From: Micropruina sonneratiae
GTDB taxonomy: Bacteria > Actinomycetota > Actinomycetes > Propionibacteriales > Propionibacteriaceae
Direction of reading: 5' to 3'
Assembly: GCF_025972045.1 (NCBI RefSeq)
Contig: NZ_JAPDHX010000006.1
Coordinates: forward strand, 86,911 to 150,910
Length of the DNA stretch: 64,000 nt
Shown: positions 56,418 to 64,000 of the stretch, piece by piece
How positions within the stretch are numbered: position 1 is the stretch's first letter
How the letters are laid out: the number at the start of each line of letters is the position of its first letter
The notes under the pieces: generated by a model
Told to the model about the DNA's origin: nothing
The model's input: only the letters and a program-made list of their open reading frames with translations
Database searches by the model: none
Program-made: the position numbers and the translations under genes

Positions 56418-57647
56418 ATGACGACCCAGCACCATCAGATCGGCCTGCTGCTCGGCGCCGAGGAGGACTGGCCGAGGGCGTTCGAGACGATTCTCGCCAT
56501 GGTCGGCCCCATCACCGTCGACGGCGTCACCCACACCGTCGGTGCCGAACGGCTGACCATCGAACCCTTCGACCTGACCGATCCGGTGCACACGCCGCTG
56601 GTGATCGACCGACTCGCACACTGGTACTACCACCCGCGGGAGTGGCTGAAGAAGGCCGCGATGGTCAACGGCACCTACCTGCTGAACAGCCCCTTCACCT
56701 TCCAGTCGATGGAGAAGCACAGCGCCTACTGCGCGATGCTGCGGCTCGGGCTCAAGGTGCCCAGGACCGTGCTGGTGCCGTACAAGAACCCGGTCGACAA
56801 CGTTCGCTGGGCCTACACCTCGGCCACCTACAACCAGCCCTTCGACCTCGACGCGATCGCCGCCGACCTCGGCTACCCGCTCTACATGAAGCCGTTCGAC
56901 GGTGGCGGCTGGCGAGGGGTGTCGCGGATCAACAACCCCGACGACCTGCGCCGGGCCTACGACGCGTCCGGTGAGATGCTGATGCACCTGCAGGCCACGG
57001 TCGACTACGAGGTGTTCGCCCGGGCGCTGTCTATCGGTCCCGAGACGATGGTGATGGATTTCCGGCCCGACCAGCCGATGCACAACCGCTACCACGTGTC
57101 CCACGGCTTCCTGTCCGCCCAGGCGGGTTTCGAGACCGCCGCGATCAGCCGGATCGTCAACGCCTTCTTCGCCTGGGAGTTCAACTCGGCCGAGATGCTG
57201 GTCACCGGCAACGAGGTGTACCCGATCGACTACGCCAACGCCTGCCCCGACGTGGCGCTCACCTCGCTGCACTACTACTTCCCGTGGGCGATCAAGGCGC
57301 TGGTGCGCTGGAGCGTGTATTGCCTGGTCACCGGTCGCAAGGGAACCGTCGACCTGCACACCGAACGGTTCTTCGCGATCGCCGACGACCCCTCGCTCAG
57401 CTACGAGGCGAAGATCGAGGAGTACCTGGAGCTCGCCGACCAGTACTTCGAGACCGACAAGTACTGGACGTTCTGCCGCGACCACCTCGGCCACCTGGAC
57501 GCCATGGTGCTCGAGTGGGTGCGGTCGGCCGAGTTCGACCGGTTGCTGGTCGACACGGTCCGGGCCACCTACCCGCCGCACGAGCACGACAACTTCCTGG
57601 GCCACTTCCGTGGCCTCACCAGGGCTTGGGCGGACGAGCAGGGCTGA
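56418..57647 (+). CDS. ATP-grasp domain protein
   Basis: 409 residues. LYMKPFDGGGWRGVSRINN is the ATP-grasp glycine-rich lysine loop, and PIDYANACPD lies in the metal-binding C-terminal region. It joins a carboxylate to an amine or thiol with ATP through an acyl phosphate. TAGCGT (56406-56411) ends six bases before the ATG, giving it its own leaderless promoter as well. The two esterases upstream suggest a joint synthesis-release or peptide/ester tailoring role. Confidence 0.82.
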   Translation: MTTQHHQIGLLLGAEEDWPRAFETILAMVGPITVDGVTHTVGAERLTIEPFDLTDPVHTPLVIDRLAHWYYHPREWLKKAAMVNGTYLLNSPFTFQSMEKHSAYCAMLRLGLKVPRTVLVPYKNPVDNVRWAYTSATYNQPFDLDAIAADLGYPLYMKPFDGGGWRGVSRINNPDDLRRAYDASGEMLMHLQATVDYEVFARALSIGPETMVMDFRPDQPMHNRYHVSHGFLSAQAGFETAAISRIVNAFFAWEFNSAEMLVTGNEVYPIDYANACPDVALTSLHYYFPWAIKALVRWSVYCLVTGRKGTVDLHTERFFAIADDPSLSYEAKIEEYLELADQYFETDKYWTFCRDHLGHLDAMVLEWVRSAEFDRLLVDTVRATYPPHEHDNFLGHFRGLTRAWADEQG

Positions 57648-57666
57648 CGCCGCCGGCGCCCGCCGC

Positions 57667-59118
57667 TCAGCGCAGTGGCGCGGCGAAGAAGTCCAGTTCG
57701 TCGATGCACGAACGCAGGAAGGCCGTCTCGGCGGCGTCCCGACCCACCGGACCGGACGCCTGCGCGGCCCGCTCGGTGATCGCCACGGCCTGCCGGGTGG
57801 TCGCGGCGAACGCCTCGTCGCCGTAGGTGCCCAGCCACTCCCCGTACGGGTGCCCGGCCCGGTTCAGCGCGGCCAGGTGGTCGCCCACCTCCGCGTACAC
57901 CCAGAAGCACGGCAGCAGGGCGGCGCTCAGCACGGCGTAGTCGCCGGTTGCTTCGGCGGCCCGCAGGTGGTCAAGGTACCCGGTGGTGGCTGGTCCCGGT
58001 TGGGCGGCGTCCCCACCGGCGGGCAGCCACTGTCCGTGCAACGCCCGTTCGGTTTCGATCGCCGAGGTTGAGCAGTTTCGCCAGAACTCCCGCTCGACCG
58101 GATCGGTGGCGAGTCGCGCCGCGGCGTCCAGCAGTTCGGCGTAGGTGTCCAGGTAGAGCGAATCCTGGGCGATGTACCAGCGGAACGCGGCGAGCGGCAC
58201 GCTGCCGTCCCCGAGGCCGCGGACGAACGGATCGGCGAGGGTGGCTCGTCGCACAGCGGCTGCCCGCTGCCACCAGTCGTCAACCAGACGAGCGGGGAGT
58301 GCGCCGCCGGCCCGCCGCCACAGCGGACCGAAGTGATGTACGGGCCCGTGCCCGCCGCCCACCTGTAGCTCGTGGGCGGCGCCGATGGCGGCGGCCAGCC
58401 AGTCGGTGGCCTCGGCCAGGGCCCGCGGCCAATCCCCGCCGACCGCATAGCGGGTGGCCAGGGCGGAGGACAGCGAGCAGCCGGTGCCGTGGGTGCTGGT
58501 GGTGGCTACTCGCGGGTGGGTGACCTGGGTCAGCACGCCAGCTGCGCCCACCAGCGCGTCGCGGACCTCGTCGTCGTGGAGATGACCGCCCTTCGCGGCG
58601 ATCAGGGCGCCCGTCCGGGCCGCCACCCGCCGTGCCTGCTCCAGCACCCCGTCGAAGTCGGACGCCGGGGCGGCACCGGCCAGCACCGCCAGTTCCGGCA
58701 CGTTGGGGGTGAGCACGTCGGCGCGTGACGCCAGTTCGGCCAACGCAGCTTCGGCGTCCGCGTCCAGCAGCCGGTCGCCGCTGGTGGCCACCATCACCGG
58801 GTCGAGCACCACCACCGGGGGCCGGACCTCGGCGAGCCAGTCGGCGACGGCGTGGATGATCTCGACGGTGCCGAGCATGCCGATCTTGACCGCGTCGATG
58901 GCGACGTCGTCGGCGACGGCGTCCAGTTGGGCGCGCAGGAAGGCGGCCGGCGGGTAGTGCACCGAGCGCACGCCGCGGGTGTTCTGGGCGACCAGGGCAG
59001 TGATCGCCGACATGCCGTAGCCGCCGGTCGCGCTGATCGCTTTGAGGTCGGCCTGTACCCCGGCACCGCCGGTCGGGTCGGTGCCGGCGATGGGCAGCAC
59101 GTTCGGGACGGCGCGCAT
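57667..59118 (-). CDS. thiD: Bifunctional ThiD-TenA fusion
   Basis: 483 residues. Residues 1-260 are HMP kinase/HMP-P kinase (PIAGTDPTGGAGVQADLK, VLDPVMVATSG, STHGTGCSLSSALA); 265-483 are TenA, with the conserved LLPCFWVYAEVG Cys and a late Glu. TenA salvages pyrimidine from degraded thiamine, so the fusion turns salvage product straight into HMP-PP. Its ATG overlaps the thiE stop by one base. The operon is under a TPP riboswitch. Confidence 0.94.
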   Translation of the reverse strand: MRAVPNVLPIAGTDPTGGAGVQADLKAISATGGYGMSAITALVAQNTRGVRSVHYPPAAFLRAQLDAVADDVAIDAVKIGMLGTVEIIHAVADWLAEVRPPVVVLDPVMVATSGDRLLDADAEAALAELASRADVLTPNVPELAVLAGAAPASDFDGVLEQARRVAARTGALIAAKGGHLHDDEVRDALVGAAGVLTQVTHPRVATTSTHGTGCSLSSALATRYAVGGDWPRALAEATDWLAAAIGAAHELQVGGGHGPVHHFGPLWRRAGGALPARLVDDWWQRAAAVRRATLADPFVRGLGDGSVPLAAFRWYIAQDSLYLDTYAELLDAAARLATDPVEREFWRNCSTSAIETERALHGQWLPAGGDAAQPGPATTGYLDHLRAAEATGDYAVLSAALLPCFWVYAEVGDHLAALNRAGHPYGEWLGTYGDEAFAATTRQAVAITERAAQASGPVGRDAAETAFLRSCIDELDFFAAPLR

Positions 59119-59795
59119 CAGGCGGCCTCGCTTCCACTCGTCCAGCCGGACACGTACGCGCGCGCTGCGGCAGCCGCGTCGGGCGCCGCGCAGATGCCGG
59201 ACACCACCGCCACGCCGACGAGGCCGAGGGTGCGCAGTAGGGGCAGGTCGGCGACCGCGACGCCGCCGATGGTGACCGCCGGAACCGTCGTGGCGACGGT
59301 GAGGGCGGCGACTCCGCCAGCAGCCAGGGCCGCAGCGGCGTCCGGCTTGGTGGCGGTGTCACGGAACGGTCCGATGCCGATGTAGTCGGCGTGCGGTTCG
59401 GCGGCGCGGGTCTGCTCGGCGGTGGAGACGCTCACCCCGAGCAGGGCCCCGGGCCACAGCAGGCCGCGCACCACGGCCGCGGGCAGGTCGTCCTGCCCGA
59501 CGTGCACGCCGGCCAGACGGACGCCGGCGGCGTGCGCCGCCAACGCCACGTCGACGCGGTCGTTGACGAACAGGGCGACCTGTTCCCCTCCGGGGACGCC
59601 GGCCACGGCGTCCGCCACGGCCAGGACTTCGTCGAGGAAACCGGCGCCCCTCGAATCCTTGGCCCGCACCTGCACGGCCCGGACCCCGGCACCGACCGCG
59701 GCCGCGACCGTGGCCGCGACGCTGCGTCCCGCCGCCGCGCACTGGGCGTGGTCGGTGACCAGGTAGACGGCCAGCAACCTCGGGTCGAACCTCAT
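59118..59795 (-). CDS. thiE: Thiamine phosphate synthase
   Basis: 225 residues. [17 protein letters not shown] (pyrophosphate loop), [21 protein letters not shown] and [14 protein letters not shown] are ThiE motifs, so it joins HMP-PP and thiazole phosphate to thiamine phosphate. The ATG overlaps the thiM stop (ATGA). Second gene of the thi operon. Confidence 0.95.
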   Translation of the reverse strand: MRFDPRLLAVYLVTDHAQCAAAGRSVAATVAAAVGAGVRAVQVRAKDSRGAGFLDEVLAVADAVAGVPGGEQVALFVNDRVDVALAAHAAGVRLAGVHVGQDDLPAAVVRGLLWPGALLGVSVSTAEQTRAAEPHADYIGIGPFRDTATKPDAAAALAAGGVAALTVATTVPAVTIGGVAVADLPLLRTLGLVGVAVVSGICAAPDAAAAARAYVSGWTSGSEAA

Positions 59796-60643
59796 CGGGT
59801 CACCTCGCCGTTGGTCACGTCGATACGGGCACCGGCCCGGATGGCGTCGCCGTCCAGCGCGTCGAGAGCGTCCAGCAGCGCGACGGCGAACGATCCGGGA
59901 CCGGTGCCGCGAGCCGCCGCGGCCTCGGCGGCGACGCCGTACGCGACGGACGCCGCGGTGGCGGCCAGCAGCGGATGCTGCCCGAGCCCGGCGAAGGCCG
60001 CCATCGCCGCACCGAGCGCGCAGCCCGCGCCGGTGACCCGGGTGAGCAGCTCGTGGCCGTTGCCGACCCGGACGACGCGGCGCCCGTCGGTGATCAGGTC
60101 GACCGGTCCGCTGACCGCGACCACGCCCCCGGTGATCCCGGCCAGCGCCTGCGCGGCCGGGGCGGCGGCGTCCACGCCGATGGCGGCATCGACCCCACGT
60201 CCGCCGCCGCCCGACCCCGCCACGGCGACGATCTCGGAGGCGTTGCCGCGGACGACGGCGGGCCGCTGCGCGACCAGCTCGGCCGCCAGTGCGGTCCGGA
60301 CCGGCAGCGACCCGACCGCGACGGGGTCGAGGACCCAGGGCGTCCTGGCCGTGGCGGCGGCGCTGACCGCCTCGCGCATCGCCGTCGGCTGCTCACCGCT
60401 GAGCGTGCCCAGGTTGACCAGCACCCCGGACGCCACGGTCGCGAACCCTCCGGCCTCGCCGGGAACGTCGACCATGGCCGGGGCGGCGCCGAGCGCCAGC
60501 AGCACGTTGGCGGTGAAACCGCTCGCGACGTGGTTGGTCAGGCACTGCACCAGCGGACTGGCTTGCCGCAGTTGGGTCAGCAATGCGGCGCTGGACTCGG
60601 CCACCGCGCCCGAAGTGAGCGCGCCGGACGTGGTGGAAGCCAT
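59792..60643 (-). CDS. thiM: Hydroxyethylthiazole kinase
   Basis: 283 residues. [26 protein letters not shown] is the ThiM N-terminal signature; [16 protein letters not shown] and [15 protein letters not shown] follow. It phosphorylates salvaged thiazole alcohol. The ATG at 60643 follows the 3' strand of the TPP aptamer, whose GGGATGG also serves as Shine-Dalgarno sequence. First gene of the salvage operon. Confidence 0.94.
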   Translation of the reverse strand: MASTTSGALTSGAVAESSAALLTQLRQASPLVQCLTNHVASGFTANVLLALGAAPAMVDVPGEAGGFATVASGVLVNLGTLSGEQPTAMREAVSAAATARTPWVLDPVAVGSLPVRTALAAELVAQRPAVVRGNASEIVAVAGSGGGGRGVDAAIGVDAAAPAAQALAGITGGVVAVSGPVDLITDGRRVVRVGNGHELLTRVTGAGCALGAAMAAFAGLGQHPLLAATAASVAYGVAAEAAAARGTGPGSFAVALLDALDALDGDAIRAGARIDVTNGEVTR

Positions 60644-60646
60644 CGT

Positions 60647-60727
60647 GGACCATCCCTTCGCTCGTGCTAACGAGAGCAGGTTCTGCGGGTGTGATCTCAG
60701 CCGGCCGGTTGCCGGCACCCCGTGTCT
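60647..60727 (-). ncRNA. TPP riboswitch (THI element)
   Basis: On the minus strand: ACACGGGGTGCC, then GGCTGAGATCACACCC, GAACCTG, a TTAGCA hairpin, and GCGAAGGGATGG, the ordered conserved blocks of the TPP aptamer. GGGATGG lies six bases before the thiM ATG, so ligand binding can hide the ribosome site without a separate expression platform. Confidence 0.95.
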
Positions 60728-60792
60728 TGTTGCCCACGCTAGTACAGAACCTTGCCCTTGTGAGGCCTTGACAGGCAGACTGGGCGTTGTTG

Positions 60793-60806
60793 TGAAAGCG
60801 CTTTCA
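60793..60806. promoter_or_regulatory. LacI-type operator candidate
   Basis: TGAAAGCGCTTTCA is a perfect 14-base palindrome with central CG, the form of LacI-family operators. It abuts the AAGGAGG ribosome site of the next gene. TTGACA at 60768-60773 is a -35 candidate; no clear -10 follows. Confidence 0.65.
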
Positions 60807-60817
60807 AGGAGGAAATC

Positions 60818-62149
60818 GTGTCGCTTCCGCTCACCCGTCGCAGCGCCCTCGGGGGTGTCGCTGCCCTAGGCCTGACCATTCCCGTGCAGCTCGCCGCAAC
60901 TGCGCCAGCCCAGGCCGCGCAACCGCAGTCGCGCCGCGGCCAGACGTCCGCCGCACTCGGCTTCCTGCAGCGGGCCGTGGACGCCTACCGCAGTTCCGGC
61001 CCTCGCCTGGTGCAGAGCTACCAGGACGATTCGGGCCTGACCGACATCGCCTTCGTCTACGACAACGCGCTCGCCATCATCGCGTTGCTGGCCGCCGGTG
61101 ACCGGCGTCGCGCCCGAGAACTCGGGGACGGGCTGCTCTATGCGATGGGCAACGACGAGACCTTCACCGACTTCCGGCTGCGGCAGGCGTATCACGCCAA
61201 CACGTTCACCAACCCCGACGGCACCGCCCACTTCGGCTGGGAGTTCGGGCTGACCGGCACGGCGGTCGGTGACATGTCCTGGGCGGGCATCGCCCTGGCC
61301 CAGCTCACCAACGTCACCGGCAACGCACGCTACGGCGAGGGCGCGCTGCGGATCGGCAGGTGGATCCAGCGCAACGCACGCTCGACGTCCGGCTTGAAGG
61401 GCTACACCTTCGGCGAGACCGCCGGCTTGGAGGACCACAAGTCCAGCGAGCACAACATCGACGTGTACGCCTTCTTCACCCTGCTCTACCGGCTCACCCG
61501 CGAGGCGGCCTGGCAGAACCGGGCGGCGCACGCCTGGGCGTTCGTCGAGAGGGTGTGGAACGCCGACGACGGCTTCTTCTGGACCGGCTCGGACGACGGC
61601 TCGACGATCAACAAGGCTGCCGCGCAACTGCCGCTCGACGTGCAGACCTGGTCGTGGCTGGCGGCCCGCAAGTCCCGCTACGCCCGGGCTCTCGACTGGG
61701 CACGCACCAACCTGGCCAGCACCGACACCCCGTTGCGAGCCAACTCGGCCCTGACCGGCAACTACAGCCAGTCCGGGGTGGTGTTCGCCAGCGGCTCGCT
61801 GCTCGCCGACCCCACCACCAACATCGGCGGCCAGGAGTGGAACCCCAAGCCGGACGTCGCAGCCGTCTGGCTCGAAGGGACGGCCCAGCTGGCGCTGGCC
61901 CTGTCGGTGCGGAACGCCGCCGGGGACGCCGACCGGAGCGCCAGTCTGCTGGCGAGCCTCGCCGCAGCCCAGGACAACCTGGGGCGGGGCCAGAAGTTCG
62001 GCGGCACCGAGAATCCGGGAGGGCTGGTGGCCGCGTCCTCACCGCTGGACACCGGGTTCGGCTTCGGCTACTTCCCCAACCTGCACGTCGGCGCGACGTC
62101 GTGGTACCTGATGGCCCTGCTCAAGACGAACCCGTACCGGTTCGTGTGA
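60818..62149 (+). CDS. Tat-exported six-hairpin (alpha/alpha barrel) protein, possible glycosidase
   Basis: 443 residues. The twin-arginine signal [15 protein letters not shown] and an AQA cleavage site give export in folded form. The mature part is helical, with repeats such as [28 protein letters not shown] and FAWE-like segments, and ends in [19 protein letters not shown], as in six-hairpin glycosidase folds. No catalytic residue can be assigned. AAGGAGG precedes the GTG start. The LacI-type palindrome at its promoter fits a carbohydrate-related role. Confidence 0.75.
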   Translation: MSLPLTRRSALGGVAALGLTIPVQLAATAPAQAAQPQSRRGQTSAALGFLQRAVDAYRSSGPRLVQSYQDDSGLTDIAFVYDNALAIIALLAAGDRRRARELGDGLLYAMGNDETFTDFRLRQAYHANTFTNPDGTAHFGWEFGLTGTAVGDMSWAGIALAQLTNVTGNARYGEGALRIGRWIQRNARSTSGLKGYTFGETAGLEDHKSSEHNIDVYAFFTLLYRLTREAAWQNRAAHAWAFVERVWNADDGFFWTGSDDGSTINKAAAQLPLDVQTWSWLAARKSRYARALDWARTNLASTDTPLRANSALTGNYSQSGVVFASGSLLADPTTNIGGQEWNPKPDVAAVWLEGTAQLALALSVRNAAGDADRSASLLASLAAAQDNLGRGQKFGGTENPGGLVAASSPLDTGFGFGYFPNLHVGATSWYLMALLKTNPYRFV

Positions 62150-62159
62150 CCCTCGCCGC

Positions 62160-63194
62160 TCAGCGGCGGACGAACCACACCCAATTGGCCTTGCTGCCGG
62201 TCTCGGCCCGGCTCAGCAGCTGCAACTGGTCGCCCTGGATCGCGTACAGCGACACCGAGGTCGACCGCTCTCCGGCACAGATCAAGTAGCGGCCGTCCGG
62301 CGAGACGGCGAAGCCGCGCGGCTGGGTCTCGGTGACGACGAAGCTCTCCGGGGGCTGGACGGAACCGTCCGGTGCGACGCGGACGGCGCCGAGGGTGCTC
62401 TCGGTGCGCTCCGAACACCACAGCTGGCCCGGTCCGCTGAAGTGCAGGTCGGCGCCCCAGATGTAGTGGTGTTCCAGCGGGTCGGCGCCGAACCTGCTGT
62501 GGCCGAGCCCCTTCTCGAGGTCGTACGCCGTGGTCGAGCCGGCCGGGGTGAGCGTGCCGTAGTAGCGGTCGCGGCGGTACCGCAGCACCTCGCCGGAGAA
62601 CTCGGTCAGCACGTACAGGTGGTCCTCGGGGGCATTGAGCACCAGGTGCCGCGGCCCGGAGCCCTCGGGTGCGGCGACCGTGGCCGGCCCGAGCGGCTGC
62701 AGGGTGAGGTCGTCGCCGATGGCGCACTGGGCGATCAGATCGGCGCCCAGCGAGACGAAGTAGGCGAAGCGCCCGTCGCCGCTGGCCCGCACCGAGTGCA
62801 GGTTGGGGTAGTCGACCCGGCCGGTGGCCTCGCCGACGACACCGTCGCTGTCGACGGGGGCGATGATGCCGTAGCCGCCGCCGTAGGAGGCGCCGAGCAG
62901 TGCGGTCGCGCCCCGGGTCAGGGACAGGTAGTTCATCGCACCGTCGGGCAACGACAGGTGCGACTGCGGGTGCATCCGTCCGGAGGCGCGGTCCAGGGCG
63001 AGGGTGGTGATGCCCGGGTCGTCGCCCTTCACCGAGGCGTAGATCAGGTCGCGCCCGGCGTCCACCACGAAGGTCGAACAGCCCGGGACGCCCCCGTTGA
63101 CCCCCAACCGGTGCAGTTGCCCGTCGAGCAGCCTGAACGAGCTGATGGTGCCGTCGCCTGAGTTGGCGACCAGGACGAGCCAGGAGCCGGGCAT
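62160..63194 (-). CDS. Lactonase-family beta-propeller protein (6-phosphogluconolactonase-like)
   Basis: 344 residues without a signal peptide. Repeated blades with motifs PNLHSVRASGDGRFAYF, GPRHLVLNAPEDHLYVLTE and PRGFAVSPDGRYLICAGE define the YkgB/Pgl lactonase propeller. It should hydrolyse a sugar lactone such as 6-phosphogluconolactone. TAGGAT (complement of 63201-63206) ends six bases before the ATG (leaderless). It converges with the six-hairpin gene. Confidence 0.86.
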   Translation of the reverse strand: MPGSWLVLVANSGDGTISSFRLLDGQLHRLGVNGGVPGCSTFVVDAGRDLIYASVKGDDPGITTLALDRASGRMHPQSHLSLPDGAMNYLSLTRGATALLGASYGGGYGIIAPVDSDGVVGEATGRVDYPNLHSVRASGDGRFAYFVSLGADLIAQCAIGDDLTLQPLGPATVAAPEGSGPRHLVLNAPEDHLYVLTEFSGEVLRYRRDRYYGTLTPAGSTTAYDLEKGLGHSRFGADPLEHHYIWGADLHFSGPGQLWCSERTESTLGAVRVAPDGSVQPPESFVVTETQPRGFAVSPDGRYLICAGERSTSVSLYAIQGDQLQLLSRAETGSKANWVWFVRR

Positions 63195-63223
63195 GTCCTC
63201 ATCCTACGGGGACGATCCCTGGT

Positions 63224-63865
63224 TTATTGGGCGAGCCCGTAGAGCCGATCACCGGCATCTCCGAGCCCGGGCACGATGTAGCCGTGCTCGTTGAGCCGTT
63301 CGTCGACGGCGGCGACCACGAGGGTGGTGGGGACACCGACCGGGTCGACCAGGCGACGCATCCGCTCGATCCCTTCGGGGGCGGCCAGCAGGCAGATGCA
63401 GGTGATGTGGTCGGCACCGCGGTCGACCAGGAACTTCACCGTGCCGCCGAGCGAGCCGCCGGTGGCGAGCATCGGGTCGAGCACGTAGCACTGGCGTCCG
63501 GACAGGTCCTGGGGCAGTCGTTCGGCGTAGGTGAACGGTTCCAGGGTGGTCTCGTCACGGACCATGCCGACGAAGCCGACCTCGGCGGTGGGCATCAGCC
63601 GCATCATCCCTTCGAGCATGCCGAGCCCGGCGCGCAGGATCGGAACCACCAGCGGACGCGGCTGGGACAGCGTGACGCCGATCGTGCTGGTCACCGGGGT
63701 GGTGACCTCGCAGGGCTCGACCCGCACCTCGCGGGTGGCCTCGTAGGCGAGCAGGGTGACGAGTTCTTCGACCAGCTGCCGGAACACCGGTGACCCGGTG
63801 TTGACGTCGCGCAGCAGCGTGACCTTGTGCGACACCAGCGGATGGTCGAGCGCGCGCAGTTCCAC
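63224..63865 (-). CDS. upp: Uracil phosphoribosyltransferase
   Basis: 213 residues. The PRPP loop [13 protein letters not shown] and the uracil-binding [17 protein letters not shown]-terminus are intact. It makes UMP from uracil and PRPP. TAAGGT (complement of 63873-63878) ends seven bases before the GTG at 63865, which decides that start. The putative IS end begins right next to this -10 hexamer. Confidence 0.95.
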   Translation of the reverse strand: MELRALDHPLVSHKVTLLRDVNTGSPVFRQLVEELVTLLAYEATREVRVEPCEVTTPVTSTIGVTLSQPRPLVVPILRAGLGMLEGMMRLMPTAEVGFVGMVRDETTLEPFTYAERLPQDLSGRQCYVLDPMLATGGSLGGTVKFLVDRGADHITCICLLAAPEGIERMRRLVDPVGVPTTLVVAAVDERLNEHGYIVPGLGDAGDRLYGLAQ

Positions 63866-63872
63866 GTTACGA

Positions 63873-63878
63873 ACCTTA
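63873..63878 (-). promoter_or_regulatory. upp -10 element adjoining an IS end
   Basis: TAAGGT on the minus strand, seven bases before the upp GTG. The adjacent TTAG (63876-63879) matches the YTAR target preference of IS5 elements, so any -35 must come from inside the inserted element. Confidence 0.5.
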
Positions 63879-63879
63879 G

Positions 63880-64000
63880 GGATGCGCTGATCTTTGTGGT
63901 GTGCGGTTCGGTGGCTGGCTTCGGCTGTTGGGACGCGAAATTGTTGGGGTATGGACAGCGAGCAGCCTTCTTTCGCCGATGTCGAGTACGGCAATCGGCG
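63880..64000 (+). mobile_element. Left end of a putative IS5-family insertion sequence
   Basis: A terminal sequence starting GGATGCGCTGATC follows a YTAR-type site (TTAG 63876-63879), and 71 bases further a transposase frame starts. The other end lies outside the window, so terminal repeats cannot be compared. Confidence 0.55.
63951..64000 (+). CDS. IS5-family transposase, N-terminal fragment
   Basis: The ATG at 63951 opens [17 protein letters not shown] and the frame runs off the edge. SFADxEYxxKR(K)-type starts are typical of IS5-group transposases of the kind that continue with a TRREKFL-like segment. TTGGGG lies just before the ATG as a weak ribosome site. Only 16 residues are visible, so the call rests on this motif and the terminal sequence upstream. 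Confidence 0.6.
   Translation, partial: MDSEQPSFADVEYGNR

Noticed and set aside
61360..62289. Plus-strand frame overlapping the six-hairpin gene in another phase
   Set aside because: The Tat-signal protein frame has the ribosome site, signal peptide and conserved pattern; the overlapping frame has none.

Overview
The window is dense, high-GC bacterial chromosome: about 65 genes, short intergenic gaps (none above 300 bases), many 4-base start/stop overlaps and frequent GTG starts. The gene set is actinobacterial: an Lhr-type helicase next to a Nei2-type glycosylase, the coproporphyrin-dependent heme genes including hemQ and a ferrochelatase with a C-terminal cysteine cluster, a second dihydropteroate synthase homologue, and an ECF42 sigma factor with its DGPF partner. 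Many genes have a TANNNT hexamer ending 6-7 bases before the start codon and no Shine-Dalgarno sequence, i.e. leaderless transcripts as in actinobacteria. A member of the Propionibacteriaceae or a close relative is the best guess, but no rRNA or tRNA is present to fix this.

Layout. 1-5.7 kb: end of an ABC exporter, a universal stress protein, a barstar inhibitor plus a secreted RNase Sa/barnase-like RNase, and a four-gene osmoprotectant ABC importer. 5.7-11.1 kb: a GCS2-type ligase with a glutamine amidotransferase, a CHAP-like lipoprotein, a secreted FG-GAP propeller protein, a zinc-ribbon protein and a phosphotransferase. 11.2-26.2 kb: small enzymes, nei2-lhr, an acyl-CoA dehydrogenase, an operon of a cyanobacterial-type acyl-ACP reductase homologue with a flavoprotein and an amidohydrolase behind a 20-base palindrome, and an AI-2E-family permease.

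26.2-44.3 kb is the most unusual part: a catabolic island built around a HutC-type GntR regulator. It encodes DhaK, a pyruvate/branched-chain-type dehydrogenase (fused E1 and E2), a glycerol-1-phosphate-dehydrogenase-like enzyme, two FGGY kinases (one erythritol-kinase-like, one glycerol-kinase-like), a zinc alcohol dehydrogenase, a class II aldolase, a CbbY-like phosphatase, a triose-phosphate-isomerase homologue, a RuBisCO-like protein and a Cof-type phosphatase. Related operator-like sequences (core TATAGACAwGTC) lie in four promoter regions of the island, so it is probably one regulon. The enzymes fit conversion of a polyol or sugar acid to C3/C4 sugar phosphates and acyl-CoA; the substrate is not known. 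An autoregulated ECF42/DGPF module with repeat sequences on both sides sits inside the island.

44.4-50.5 kb: hemA facing hemE-cgoX-hemQ-hemH. 50.5-57.6 kb: a CDF metal transporter, a leader-ORF/hairpin element, TfoX-like protein, fumC, folP2-like gene, then two esterases with an ATP-grasp enzyme. 57.7-60.7 kb: a TPP-riboswitch-controlled thiM-thiE-thiD/tenA operon. 60.8-63.9 kb: a Tat-exported six-hairpin protein behind a LacI-type palindrome, a lactonase-type propeller protein and upp. The right edge enters an IS5-like insertion sequence that abuts the upp promoter. No CRISPR array, prophage, rRNA or tRNA was seen.
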